Assembly (NCBI GenBank): GCA_017303615.1
Contig: JAFLCK010000025.1
Coordinates: 1-64,000 of the forward strand
Reading direction: 5' to 3'
Length of the DNA: 64,000 bases
From: Obscuribacter phosphatis_A
GTDB taxonomy: Bacteria > Cyanobacteriota > Vampirovibrionia > Obscuribacterales > Obscuribacteraceae
Below the pieces are notes generated by a model. It saw only the letters and a list, made by a program, of their open reading frames with translations. It was not told where the DNA came from and made no database searches. Within the stretch, counting starts at the first letter, position 1; every line of letters starts with the position of its first letter. The translations under genes were made by a program, and so were the position numbers. Positions 42,563 through 51,917 of this stretch are shown here, piece after piece.

Positions 42563-44305
42563 TCACTGTTTCATACTGATTGGCTGTTTTATCTCTTTAG
42601 TCAGGGACTCTACCGAAATTTGACCACTGTCTCTTAAGAGTTGTGCTTGGCTTATATTGTAGGCGATAACTGCCTGCACGTGATTAGTCAGGGCGGTGAC
42701 ATAGGCTTGTTGGGCTTGAATCAGTTCCAGGTTGATGCCTTGCCCATAGGCTACTCTAAGATTGGCCAGGCGCAGCTGTTCAGTAGCCGATACCACTGCC
42801 TCAGCCGCTACCTTTACCTGCTCTCTGGCGGTGAGCATGTTCAAATAAGATGACCGCACCTCTTGCATAACTGTCAGATACTGCTGGTTCGATTGTAAAA
42901 GAGCTTGTCTAGCCAGGGCTCTAGCCGAAAGCGTATTGAAAGTGTCGGGAACGCCCATGGATGGTAGGCTCCAGTTTAAGTCGAAGCCGGCTGAGAAAGA
43001 GCGGCTGCCTGCACCGCTAATGCCGATACCCGCGCCTGAACTGCCGGTGGGAATGACCACGGTTGAACCGGCGAGGCTGCCGGAGCCGCCTCTGCCACTA
43101 CTTTTGGATTCTGTAATGGAGGTGAAAAACTGAAAAGAAGGATAGAGCGGTGCTTGCGCCACCTGAATATTGCGATTGGCCGCCAGCCGCAGATTGTCGA
43201 ACTGTTTCAGCTCTGGTCTTAGCTTGAGGGTAGCATCGACTAGCGCCTCTACATTAATATCTGGGTCAATTAATTTGAGTTCTCGCACCACGGTCTCTTG
43301 CGGTATGAAGTTGATGATCATACTGGTGTTGAGAACTCTAGCCAAAGCAAGCGCCGATTGTCTGAGAAGTACCTGCTGTTGTAAGAGCGCTTGCTTATCT
43401 AGGGCTAATTGGGTGCGCGACTGGTAAATTGCAAAGTTTGTGCCTACTCCGGCATTTTTCAGTTGTTCGTTGAGCTTGAGCTGGGTGCGCGACAATTCGA
43501 CCGACTTGACCCTGATCTGCAAGAGGGTTTGATTGAGCAATAGATTGTAATAGCTGCGATAAGCGTCCAAGAGGGCATCGTTCACCGAAGCATAATAGGC
43601 GTTCTTTGCTGCTCGGCTGCGAAAAAGAGCGGACTGGGCTCCATAGACCACACGTCCCCCTTGAAAAACAGGATAGCGCACTGTCGTTGAGGTGGTGAAA
43701 ACAGTATTGGGTGGAGCTGTGGCGCTATCTACTCGCTGCCCTCGGTAGGTCATAATCAGGTCGGGCAAAATTCTGCCCAGGGCCCCGTAGTAGAGATAAC
43801 GCTGCGATTCAAAGCCGGCTTGCGAGATGCGAATCGGTAAATTGTTTTCAAGAGTTAGGTCGAGGACTTTTTTAAGCGATATCGGTTCATTATACGAAGC
43901 TTCCAACTGAATGGGCGGCAACTTGCCTCCGCCGATAGGCAAAAGCTCAGATATGGGCACCGGAGCAATTTGCACTTGTCCAGCTTCAGTCTTTTGTTTG
44001 TCGGTTAGGTTGGGATCATTCTTACTGGCATCATAGGGCTTCTTTGAATCGGCTTCAGGGTAGAGCTCTTCCAGTGTGGCATTTGGAGAAGGTTTAGGCA
44101 GCGGACCCCTGAGTGGCGCTGGTTTTTCGCTGCCAGGCAGAGCGGGCAGTGCAGGCAGATTAGAGTCACGCTCAGTGACGGCGCTTTCAGCTAATTCGGC
44201 TTTATCGCTTTGCTGTACTGTCTTTTCTGCCTGGCAGAAAGCACCGGGCTGGGCGAGCAGCAAGGTAAGCGAAAGCAGGATGGAGCTGTAACGGAGGGAA
44301 TTCAT
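42563..44305 (-). CDS. TolC-family outer-membrane efflux protein
   Basis: A 580-residue outer-membrane channel protein with signal peptide (SSILLSLTLLLAQPGAFCQA). A Pro-rich linker (about 45-110) is followed by two OEP (outer membrane efflux) repeats: the first from about 150 (VLDLTLENNLPIRISQAGFE), the second from about 350, with coiled-coil helices (SVELSRTQLKLNEQLKNAGV, NIQVAQAPLYPSFQFFTSIT, RVAYGQGINLELIQAQQAYV). A Gly/Ser-rich insertion near 410-440 (SGRGGSGSLAGST) lies in an expected loop. It heads the export operon; TolC trimers form the tunnel used by the MacA/MacB-type pump. Confidence 0.93.
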   Translation of the reverse strand: MNSLRYSSILLSLTLLLAQPGAFCQAEKTVQQSDKAELAESAVTERDSNLPALPALPGSEKPAPLRGPLPKPSPNATLEELYPEADSKKPYDASKNDPNLTDKQKTEAGQVQIAPVPISELLPIGGGKLPPIQLEASYNEPISLKKVLDLTLENNLPIRISQAGFESQRYLYYGALGRILPDLIMTYRGQRVDSATAPPNTVFTTSTTVRYPVFQGGRVVYGAQSALFRSRAAKNAYYASVNDALLDAYRSYYNLLLNQTLLQIRVKSVELSRTQLKLNEQLKNAGVGTNFAIYQSRTQLALDKQALLQQQVLLRQSALALARVLNTSMIINFIPQETVVRELKLIDPDINVEALVDATLKLRPELKQFDNLRLAANRNIQVAQAPLYPSFQFFTSITESKSSGRGGSGSLAGSTVVIPTGSSGAGIGISGAGSRSFSAGFDLNWSLPSMGVPDTFNTLSARALARQALLQSNQQYLTVMQEVRSSYLNMLTAREQVKVAAEAVVSATEQLRLANLRVAYGQGINLELIQAQQAYVTALTNHVQAVIAYNISQAQLLRDSGQISVESLTKEIKQPISMKQ

Positions 44306-44375
44306 TTAATCTGAGAGTCAGAGAAAGTGCTGGCAAATCCAGCTCTAAAGGCTAACTATAAAGCAAGACTCTCTA

Positions 44376-45362
44376 TCAGGGTGATTGTTTCCGCCTGTGT
44401 CTGAGACAGAAATCACATATCAGGTCGGTGGCGTTCAAGAGGCGGTCGCCTCTTGCCCCGGCTAATTTAGCGTGAAGCCCACCAGGCCAGGTATGCCGCC
44501 CATTCTTTACCTGATAGTAGAGCACCTCGGAATCTGCCGCGCCGCAATAGTCTTTCATTAGATACTCAGGCCGGTCCTCTTGCGCATTTATCTGGCATTG
44601 ATTGCGATCAATCCAATACTGCAGTGCCATCTCTGCCGGCGTCGAGTCAAAACGATAAATTGGCAGTCCGCCTCTCCCTCCGTGAAAGCGCACTACTTTG
44701 TCGCTCTCACCATTGATTAGTAAGGCGCTTATCGGTTCAGTCGCTTCCTTTGTGCTTCGGTAGAGGCAGCCTGCCACTGAGGCGAACGCCGCTATATTCT
44801 CAGGATTTTCCATCGCTATCTTCTGTGCGAGCATGGCCCCATTGGAAGAGCCGACTACATAGACTCGGTTGGGATCGACTTGATATTTCCCTATTAGGTC
44901 TTCAATTAGAGCGTTTACCGATGCCACATCGTCGCTCTTCTTCCACTTAGCCGGGCCGCAGCATTGTCCAGCATTCCATGTAAGCAAGCTGCCTTGCGGA
45001 AAAGCAACTATAAAGCCGTCTTTGTCTGCACGTTTGCAAAACTGCGAGTCTAGTTTGATAAATAACCAATTGGTTAGCCCGCCGTGCAGCACCACAAATA
45101 GTGGCACTTTCTGATCGCTTATTTTGACTGCTGAGGGAACATACACTTGCATTTTCGCTAGCATCTTTCTAGGCGCGGATGTTCTGTGTCTCCTTCTGTT
45201 TGGCTCTGAAATAGTTTGCGTTGTATCAACTTGCGTTGTATCAGCTTGCTCTGTATTAACTTGCCATTGCTCTGAGGCCGCCGACTCGAGCGAACTCAAT
45301 AGTGAGGTGCCTAAGCTAGCTATACCCGCAGCCAGAGCCATGGAAAATCTAAGTCTATTCAT
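44376..45362 (-). CDS. PHB depolymerase/feruloyl-esterase family secreted hydrolase
   Basis: A 328-residue alpha/beta hydrolase of the LpqC/esterase-PHB-depolymerase family. The N-terminus is a signal peptide (SMALAAGIASLGTSLLSSL) followed by a Thr/Gln-rich linker. Catalytic residues: Ser in GSSNGAML (about 172), Asp in LLINGESDKVVRF, His in NGRHTWPGG. VFVVLHGGLTNW contains the oxyanion-hole loop, and FPQGSLLTWNAGQCCG is a typical disulphide-containing family segment. Such enzymes cleave polyhydroxyalkanoate oligomers or cell-wall phenolic esters; which applies here cannot be told. It stands alone, 70 bp from the TolC-like gene. Confidence 0.9.
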   Translation of the reverse strand: MNRLRFSMALAAGIASLGTSLLSSLESAASEQWQVNTEQADTTQVDTTQTISEPNRRRHRTSAPRKMLAKMQVYVPSAVKISDQKVPLFVVLHGGLTNWLFIKLDSQFCKRADKDGFIVAFPQGSLLTWNAGQCCGPAKWKKSDDVASVNALIEDLIGKYQVDPNRVYVVGSSNGAMLAQKIAMENPENIAAFASVAGCLYRSTKEATEPISALLINGESDKVVRFHGGRGGLPIYRFDSTPAEMALQYWIDRNQCQINAQEDRPEYLMKDYCGAADSEVLYYQVKNGRHTWPGGLHAKLAGARGDRLLNATDLICDFCLRHRRKQSP

Positions 45363-45471
45363 ATTTGAATTAGACCTTAGAATTCCTTTTCATTATGGTC
45401 TAGAGCAACAGTTCTTGAATTGTTTGTCGCCCTTGTCTCAAATCATTGTCTAGGCATGCCAGACCTTTCAC

Positions 45472-46326
45472 TCACCAACTCGGTCTGCCGCTTCTTTTGC
45501 TGCCAGTCGCCGCCGGCGGATAGACCGTATTGTCATAATATGGCACCGACTGCGTATCTCCGGAGTTGGGCGGCAGAATAGTATTGTCATAATATGGCAC
45601 CGACTGCGTATCTCCGGAGTTGGGCGGCAGAATAGTATTGTCATAATATGGCACCGACTGCTCATCTCCAGAGTTGGGAGGCAGAATAGTATTGTCATAA
45701 TATGGCACCGACTGCGCATCTCCGGAGTTGGGCGGCAGAATAGTATTGTCATAATATGGCACCGACTGCGAATCGCCATAGTTGGGCGGATAGACCGTAT
45801 TGTCGTAATATCGCACCGTTTCATATTCCGTCATTTGGTCGAGGTCGAGCTGTGGTAAGTATTTGCTCGGGTCTTCGCCTGCATCGATAAGAGTGTTTTG
45901 GCATTGCCTATGAGCGTCTTGCAGTGCCTCCATATTCATTCTGTAATTCGCCAGTTCATTGATAACGGCCTTGGTGTCGTCATCTTTTACCGGCTCTAAT
46001 TGTCCATCCTGGTTGCGTTTGAAGATATCAGTTTGGACAGCAGGATCCCGGTGGTTCACTGAATAAATGAATGTATAGCTGCTCGGATCATCTTTGGCTT
46101 GATCCGGCAGCCTTAGCCCGTCGATTCTTGTTTCTTCTGTCACGGCCCCTTTGCCGTCGCCGTTCGCCGTATAGACCATGGTGGAATTATCCAGTTCTTT
46201 CGGCGGTCTGAAGTCATACTTCATCATCTCTCTGCAGTTGACTAGTTCTTCATTTGTAGGTGCGAAGGCATCTGCCGTTGCATTTTCTGCAGGCTTATCT
46301 CTTTCGAATCTGTCCATGTTATTCAC
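45472..46326 (-). CDS. Protein with C-terminal 18-residue tandem repeats
   Basis: A 284-residue protein. The N-terminal 170 residues are soluble (CREMMKYDFRPPKELDNSTM, FIYSVNHRDPAVQTDIFKRN) with no signal peptide and no recognised family. The last 110 residues are six tandem repeats of 18 residues, consensus YYDNTILPPNSGDTQSVP, followed by a short basic end. The repeat is rich in Pro, Tyr and Asn, suggesting an extended or adhesive tail. Because the unit is a multiple of three, repeat number can vary without breaking the frame. It is flanked by an esterase gene and a large secreted TPR-like protein gene. Confidence 0.7.
   Translation of the reverse strand: MNNMDRFERDKPAENATADAFAPTNEELVNCREMMKYDFRPPKELDNSTMVYTANGDGKGAVTEETRIDGLRLPDQAKDDPSSYTFIYSVNHRDPAVQTDIFKRNQDGQLEPVKDDDTKAVINELANYRMNMEALQDAHRQCQNTLIDAGEDPSKYLPQLDLDQMTEYETVRYYDNTVYPPNYGDSQSVPYYDNTILPPNSGDAQSVPYYDNTILPPNSGDEQSVPYYDNTILPPNSGDTQSVPYYDNTILPPNSGDTQSVPYYDNTVYPPAATGSKRSGRPSW
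45527..45830. repeat. 54-bp in-frame tandem repeat
   Basis: Five full units of 54 bp starting at 45527, 45581, 45635, 45689 and 45743, with a partial sixth from 45797. Copies are nearly identical, the outermost most diverged. The unit encodes 18 residues on the minus strand. Confidence 0.92.
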
Positions 46327-46478
46327 CGCACTTGGTAAGAAAATCAGTGCGCTGAAATTAGCACCGAACTGTGTCGGGATAGTGACATGTTTCGAAAATT
46401 AGATGCACAAGATCAGGCTGAAAGCAGAACGATATCAGTCCAAGCACAGTCCAAAATCAAGTCAATATAAGTGCGAGA

Positions 46479-48893
46479 TCAGTAATAATATGGTGCTTTC
46501 TTAGTCCAACTATTTTGAGGGAACTGCTTGTGCAATACGTTGTGGGCTTTCTTCGAATACTCTGAAGCAACGGCGCCGCCCTGACTCCACTTCGCTAATT
46601 TGACTAAGCGATAGAGTGTTTCTGGTAGGGTCGTATCGGCTGGGTTTTCTTTTAGTCGGGCCAAAATCGCATCGCCTAATACTGTTGCCGCTGGGCTGTT
46701 TTGCAAGGCTTTTGCTTCCTTGGCTGCTTGCATTTGATCTTCTTTAGAGAGCGGCGGTAGTTTGGCGAGATAAGACTTCAGCAACTGTTCTTGTAAGCTG
46801 TCTGCTTTGTAGTCATCGGCGTCTTCGTCTTGGCTTGCTTTCTCTGATGTCCAGTAATTATTGTTGTAATAGTCGAATTCGTTATACGGCAAGCCGTGTC
46901 TTTCTGTGCCGCCTTCCAAATAGGGGCGCAGTCCAAAGTTCTGCAGACAGACTTTAGCAAAGTTGTAGCGTCCGGCTTTGCTGTCGTCGACCGTCTTTAG
47001 CGCGCTGTACAATTTCGGGTCGCTTAGGGCTAGTTGCTTGAGCGCTTCCGCTCTAGCGTCTTTGTTATTCAATATTTGTGCTCTGACAAAGATAGTGCGG
47101 GCAAGAGTAGACTTCAAACCTTTGTCGTTTGTGTCTTTCATAAACTCGACCCAATATTTGAGAGGCAGATCTTTGTTGAGAGTTTCGGCCACTCGTGCAT
47201 CTATAGAGGTACTTTCTTTATTGTTTTCACCTTGATTGTAGAGACGCTTTTGCCAGTCGGTAGACACATAAGTGACGTATGTATTAGTCTCGGCCGGTTT
47301 CATTGCCGCCGCCCTCAGATAATCTTTGATGTCTCTAGAAAGCGCTAGTCTTTGAGCCTTGAACAAGTTCTCCGTACTTTCCAGGTTGTTGCCTGAAACT
47401 GTTGCCAGTCTCTCGAGAGCCTTGTCCTTCTCACCGGTCTTTATATAGTGGTCTATCAAATAAAATGAAATGGTTTTGTATGCCGGACTTTCTTTGCTTA
47501 CCTTTAGAGCTTCTTCCATAACTTCCGCCTTTTCCAGATTGCCGGTCAAGACGGCTGCTGTTAGCCAGGCTATGTTTTTATTTTGTTTAAATTTGGCTAG
47601 GGCGTGCTCACTTTTGGCTGCATCGACTGTTTTCTTGAATGCCTTTTCAGTGACGCTGTCATAGCTGTATGCATCCAGCTTTTGCTGGACGGTGTCTACC
47701 CAGTCGCTTAGATCGGTTAGCTCAGCCAATTCTCTTTGTTGTTTGTAGTATTTCTCAAGGCGCAGTTTTTCTTTGCGGGCGCGCTCTTCATCGGTCTCTT
47801 TATCATTGTAAGGTTCGGTTGAGTCACTTGCTTCATCGCCTTCGTCAGACATTTCATCTAGGCTGTAAGTAAGATCCCCCACTTTGGTGCCGAAATTTTC
47901 AGCATTTGAGTCGATAATTGCCTGCGCTGTAGCTTTGATAATATCGCGGCGTTTCAGCCCTTCTTTGTCGTAGACCAGTGGCTGCAAGAGATCAAGTATG
48001 TCTTGTCGCTGTTCAAACTTATTCTTTTCAATCTTGCTGAGCAGATCCTGAATCTTCTCTATAGCCTCGGCCTTTTCTATTTGACCGGCCTCGACCGCCT
48101 TAGATTGACAGCGCGCCATCATATATGGTGCTATTCTGCTGTATTTGTTTTCGGCTGCTGCTTTGTCATCACTTGAAACTAGAGAAGCAAAAAGCTTTCC
48201 GGCTTCATCATATTTTTTCTGATAGAAAGCCAGCGCTGCTTTTTGATAGAGAAAGTCATTCTTTGCATAAGTTGATGCTGAGGCTGGTGGCTCCACTAAA
48301 TTTCCGGCACTCTCTCCGGTTGCTGTCTTGAAGACTACTTCCTGATTTTTGAGCCATTGTCTAGCTTCGTTTGAAGTACCAACTTTGCTGCCTTCTGGTG
48401 TTGTTCGCTTCAATATATCTTTTAGGTTTTGAATGGCAAAGGCAAGGCTTGATCCGGTTAGGTTTTCATTCGAGTAAAAGGCAGGAGCATTGTCTTTCTT
48501 ACTAGTTTTGTCGCCTGGTCCCAGTACCTTCTCTCGCAAAGCAAGAAAGTTGTCTGATTGGTTCCAATAATAGATACCCTCGCCATTAAGTCTCATCAGG
48601 CGATTTTTCCACAAGCGCATAATGCTTTTGGTTTCGGTATCGTTTAGTGGCTTACCCGCTAGATAACGATAAGAGACAATCAGATAAGACTTGGCATAGC
48701 TGCGTTGAAGAATGCCTAGATTGCCTCTGGCAAAGCTTTCGAGTGGTAAGTCGGGGTGGCTTATATTATAGAAAACGGCATAAGGAAACTCGGGTGCACA
48801 AGCTTGACTTGGCACTATGGCTTGCAAGGAGGTCTGCAAGATTGCCGCTATGAGAATTGCGGTGCCTAGCTTGTTATTGCGCTTCATTTTCAC
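46479..48893 (-). CDS. Large secreted helical-repeat protein, unknown function
   Basis: An 804-residue protein with signal peptide (TAILIAAILQTSLQAIVPSQ) whose mature part starts CAPEFPYAVFYNISHPDLPL. The rest is helical, with TPR/SEL1-like units (ALAFYQKKYDEAGKLFASLV, YLIDHYIKTGEKDKALERLA, AKEAKALQNSPAATVLGDAI) and a very acidic segment near 355-385. No catalytic domain seen. The start is GTG at 48893 (its GTGA overlaps the upstream stop) or, more probably, ATG at 48887, which has AGGTGA five bases before it. It is translationally coupled to the DUF3142 gene, suggesting a shared periplasmic role. Confidence 0.75.
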   Translation of the reverse strand: MKMKRNNKLGTAILIAAILQTSLQAIVPSQACAPEFPYAVFYNISHPDLPLESFARGNLGILQRSYAKSYLIVSYRYLAGKPLNDTETKSIMRLWKNRLMRLNGEGIYYWNQSDNFLALREKVLGPGDKTSKKDNAPAFYSNENLTGSSLAFAIQNLKDILKRTTPEGSKVGTSNEARQWLKNQEVVFKTATGESAGNLVEPPASASTYAKNDFLYQKAALAFYQKKYDEAGKLFASLVSSDDKAAAENKYSRIAPYMMARCQSKAVEAGQIEKAEAIEKIQDLLSKIEKNKFEQRQDILDLLQPLVYDKEGLKRRDIIKATAQAIIDSNAENFGTKVGDLTYSLDEMSDEGDEASDSTEPYNDKETDEERARKEKLRLEKYYKQQRELAELTDLSDWVDTVQQKLDAYSYDSVTEKAFKKTVDAAKSEHALAKFKQNKNIAWLTAAVLTGNLEKAEVMEEALKVSKESPAYKTISFYLIDHYIKTGEKDKALERLATVSGNNLESTENLFKAQRLALSRDIKDYLRAAAMKPAETNTYVTYVSTDWQKRLYNQGENNKESTSIDARVAETLNKDLPLKYWVEFMKDTNDKGLKSTLARTIFVRAQILNNKDARAEALKQLALSDPKLYSALKTVDDSKAGRYNFAKVCLQNFGLRPYLEGGTERHGLPYNEFDYYNNNYWTSEKASQDEDADDYKADSLQEQLLKSYLAKLPPLSKEDQMQAAKEAKALQNSPAATVLGDAILARLKENPADTTLPETLYRLVKLAKWSQGGAVASEYSKKAHNVLHKQFPQNSWTKKAPYYY

Positions 48894-49813
48894 CTGCTTA
48901 GAGTTTTGACTAACTTCTTGGCTCTGCCATAGCTAGCCTCAGACCAGCTATGAGCATTAAATACATACCAGTTACGACATTTAGGAAAGAATACACCTAC
49001 TTTTTCATTGACTGCGCCTTCAAAGGTGCCGATTCCTAGGCAGAGTTCCTCGCTGTCTGCTTCACTAAACCGGCGCCCTCTTCCGTCTATCTCTTTTGAT
49101 AGGGCTTCGGAAAGGGCGGCAACTATCTTTTCCTCACCCTGGCCCATACTAAAGAGCATTAGCACCCTTTCGTTCACGACAGGGGGCAGAAAATCAGGCT
49201 CGAGACTCCAGCTGGCTAGCGCAGTAATGCTAATTTTGACATCTGCAAGAGATTGCACTGTGAGATTTTCTTTGAGTTTTTGTAAGAAACTTGCATAAAA
49301 CTGCCGCTCGTTTTGCCTGGCGTCAAAATCTACTTGCACTTTCTTGGCACCGCTTCTTTTCACTTCATCTATAAAGACTTTCACCAGCGGTTCGATGGCT
49401 TCCTTCTTAATCAGACCGGCGGTTTCCACCCTGATCACCGGAAATTTGGTCAAGTTGCTCGGTATTTTCAAAGTTTTCTTGTTGCTTCTGAAATAGACCC
49501 GACCTTCGACTATTCTGGCGTGCCCGGCCAGGTAGGCTATCTGCGTGCTGCTTTCGTTCTTGAGGAAAGTAAGATCTTGCGGATAGTCAAAGGTCCAAAT
49601 AGTGAGGTTGATGCCTTGTTTCTCTTTTAGAAGAGGCTGGGCGGCTGCCGGTGAAATCGACCACTGCCAGGCAGCTAGGCATAATGCCATTACCAAACAA
49701 GCAAAAGGCGCCGTCCCAGCTAATTTTGCTAGCCCGGCTAATCTAAATAGTCCGGCTAATCTAAATAACCGGGCTGCCCTAAGGGGCTGCTTGCTTTTAG
49801 ATAAAATGCTCAT
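48890..49813 (-). CDS. DUF3142 secreted protein
   Basis: A 307-residue protein. The N-terminus has a repeat (LFRLAGLFRLAGLAKLAG) followed by the signal-peptide core LVMALCLAAWQWS. The mature domain matches DUF3142: INLTIWTFDYPQDLTFL, then KVQVDFDARQNERQFYASFL and ISITALASWSLEPDFLP, which are the most conserved parts of that family (TIM-barrel-like, function unknown). It overlaps the downstream 804-residue protein gene by 4 bp (GTGA) and is probably co-expressed with it. No catalytic assignment is possible; a glycoside-hydrolase-like fold is only conjecture. Confidence 0.8.
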   Translation of the reverse strand: MSILSKSKQPLRAARLFRLAGLFRLAGLAKLAGTAPFACLVMALCLAAWQWSISPAAAQPLLKEKQGINLTIWTFDYPQDLTFLKNESSTQIAYLAGHARIVEGRVYFRSNKKTLKIPSNLTKFPVIRVETAGLIKKEAIEPLVKVFIDEVKRSGAKKVQVDFDARQNERQFYASFLQKLKENLTVQSLADVKISITALASWSLEPDFLPPVVNERVLMLFSMGQGEEKIVAALSEALSKEIDGRGRRFSEADSEELCLGIGTFEGAVNEKVGVFFPKCRNWYVFNAHSWSEASYGRAKKLVKTLSR

Positions 49814-49910
49814 TTTCGATAGATTCTGTTGGGATGAGGCATATTTTACAAGGAAGTTCTGGTTGACATAGGTGGTTCTGTTTCTAAAGTCTTATTGACC
49901 GGGAGGTCGA

Positions 49911-50399
49911 ATGCTTTTAGCCGATACAATGGCGGTGGTCTTCAGTGTGCTTGGTGTTTGCCTAACCTTTCCTGCTTTCTGGTTGCTTTTGTATGGACTC
50001 TTCCCTCGTTTGGTTTCATCTGCGGCTGAATTGGCGCCAATAAGGCGTTGGCTCGCCTTTTTGATTGGCTTGCCCATAGTTGTCACCATCACGGTTGTGG
50101 CCGGGCTAGCCTCTAAGCTGCCCGAGCCGGTCGGTGGTTTATTTGTCATCGCATTGATTTCAGTTAGTCTCACTTTGGCAAATTTAGGTCTTTCCGGGCT
50201 GGTTTTAGAACTGGGGCGCAGGCTTAGAAATAGTGCCTGGCAGCCAGAGAGCGCTAAAGATATGCTCACCGGTTCTTTTGTTTTGGTGCTTTCGTTTGTT
50301 TTGCCTGTGGTTGGTTGGTTCTTTCTCTTGCCTGTGGCTATTACCTTAGGTTTTGGCATTTTTGTTCGCACACTCTTTATGAAAAAAGCAAAGGCATGA
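49911..50399 (+). CDS. Small polytopic membrane protein
   Basis: A 162-residue protein with four hydrophobic segments (VVFSVLGVCLTFPAFWLLLY, WLAFLIGLPIVVTITVVAGL, GGLFVIALISVSLTLANLGL, SFVLVLSFVLPVVGWFFLL). ATG at 49911 has GGGAGG just upstream. Its stop overlaps the DUF1800 start (ATGA), so it is the first gene of a three-gene operon with DUF1800 and DUF1501. No family recognised; it may help membrane insertion or export of the two Tat-type or periplasmic partners. Confidence 0.72.
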   Translation: MLLADTMAVVFSVLGVCLTFPAFWLLLYGLFPRLVSSAAELAPIRRWLAFLIGLPIVVTITVVAGLASKLPEPVGGLFVIALISVSLTLANLGLSGLVLELGRRLRNSAWQPESAKDMLTGSFVLVLSFVLPVVGWFFLLPVAITLGFGIFVRTLFMKKAKA

Positions 50400-51907
50400 A
50401 CGGCAGCAAGAGAAATGCTCAAGTGATTAGCCGCCGCCGCATGCTTTATGTTTTAGCTTGCTTTTATGGTGCTTCTTTGACCGGTTGCGAACTGGTGCGC
50501 AGCTCGATATCGCAAAATCTCGGACATCGTATTCCAGATAGTATCAAAAGTAGTGGCATTGTCGGTGCCGGTGAAGAAATCGATCCCGACTTCCATCTGC
50601 TCAATCGTATTTCTTTTGGTCCCTTTCCAGGCGACCTCGATAGGTTGAAAGAGCTCGGCCCCGGCTATTTAGAAGAGCAGTTGCATCCCGATTCTATCGA
50701 TGACAAAGCTGCCGATGTCAGGGTAAGGCGTTTTGAATCGCTTGAATTTGATATGCACAATATGCACGAGTTTAAGAAAGAAGTTTTGCGCTCTGATATG
50801 GCGCGTTTCACCATGCTTAAGGCTATTTACAGCCGGCGGCAACTCTTCGAATGTATGGTCGAATTCTGGAGCGACCACTTCAACATCAGCATCGACAAAG
50901 GCGATTGCATTTATCTGAAGCCGGCAGATCAAAATAATGTGATTCGCAAGCATGCCCTTGGCAATTTTAGAGATCTTGTGCTCGGTTCGGCGCGGTCTCC
51001 AGCCATGCTCATTTATTTAGACGGCAAAGAGAACCATGTGATTTCACCGAGCGATAGACCAAATGAAAACTATGCTAGAGAACTGTTAGAGCTGCATACC
51101 ATGGGTGTCTATGGTGGTTACACCCAGCAAGACGTTTATGAGGTGGCAAGAGCTCTCTCTGGCTTCAAGCTGCGCGACCGCTACCGCCGAGGCGAAGTAT
51201 ACTTCGACCGCCTCTGCCATGACGACGGCGCTAAGAGAATACTAGGGCATGTTATTGCCGCAGGCGGAGGAGAAGGCGATCTAGAGAAAGTTATTGATAT
51301 TTTGATGAAGCATCCATCAACAGCACATTACGTTGCCTATAAGATGCTGCGTTATTTTGTCAGCGATAATCCGGACCCCAATTTGGTTAAGGAACTGGCT
51401 AAGACATTCAAAGAAACAAAGGGTGAAATTAAGCCGATGCTCAGCCAGGCTTTAGCCTCTGATCAGTTCAAAAATTCTCGCGCCACCAAGTTTAAGAGAC
51501 CTTTTCGCTTTATGGTAAGCTCAATTAGAGCTCTTGCTGGTGATACCAATGCCGGTGCGCCCTTGGTGCGTTATCTCGAGCGCATGGGTCAGCCTGTATT
51601 CCAGTATCCCACCCCCGACGGCTATCCTATGGAATCTCAACCCTGGATGGGCACCCTGCTTTGGCGTTGGAACTTTGCCATGGCTCTATGTGCTAATAAG
51701 ATAGAGTCTTTGAGTGTCGATTTGCCCAGGCTAGGCGAGGCCCTCAATGCTGATTATTCGCCGAGCAAATTCCAAAATAAGATTTTCCCATACTTAGTTG
51801 GACGCTTACCCGATGCCGACGAAGCGCAAGCCTTTTCAGAAAGCAAGCTGAAAGACCAGGAGCTTTTGGCAATGATTCTCTGCTCTCCTGCTTTTCAGAT
51901 GCATTGA
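50396..51907 (+). CDS. DUF1800 family protein (Tat/lipoprotein-type signal)
   Basis: A 503-residue protein. The N-terminus SRRRMLYVLACFYGASLTGC combines a twin-arginine-like start with a lipobox (LTGC), suggesting a Tat-exported lipoprotein. Family segments: HLLNRISFGPFPGDLDRLKE, VEFWSDHFNIS, NYARELLELHTMGVYGGYTQ, DVYEVARALSGF, HPSTAHYVAYKMLRYFVSD. DUF1800 genes are almost always beside DUF1501 genes, as here; the function of the pair is unknown. ATG at 50396 is preferred (ATGA overlap with the preceding gene); an earlier in-frame start at 50315 lies inside that gene. Confidence 0.92.
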   Translation: MNGSKRNAQVISRRRMLYVLACFYGASLTGCELVRSSISQNLGHRIPDSIKSSGIVGAGEEIDPDFHLLNRISFGPFPGDLDRLKELGPGYLEEQLHPDSIDDKAADVRVRRFESLEFDMHNMHEFKKEVLRSDMARFTMLKAIYSRRQLFECMVEFWSDHFNISIDKGDCIYLKPADQNNVIRKHALGNFRDLVLGSARSPAMLIYLDGKENHVISPSDRPNENYARELLELHTMGVYGGYTQQDVYEVARALSGFKLRDRYRRGEVYFDRLCHDDGAKRILGHVIAAGGGEGDLEKVIDILMKHPSTAHYVAYKMLRYFVSDNPDPNLVKELAKTFKETKGEIKPMLSQALASDQFKNSRATKFKRPFRFMVSSIRALAGDTNAGAPLVRYLERMGQPVFQYPTPDGYPMESQPWMGTLLWRWNFAMALCANKIESLSVDLPRLGEALNADYSPSKFQNKIFPYLVGRLPDADEAQAFSESKLKDQELLAMILCSPAFQMH

Positions 51908-51917
51908 GGTTGTTTTG

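Noticed and set aside
45468..45824. Second minus-strand frame with MTILFCRPTPE repeats
   Set aside because: It is a frame-shifted reading of the 54-bp repeat inside the gene at 45472, which has the longer non-repeat N-terminus.
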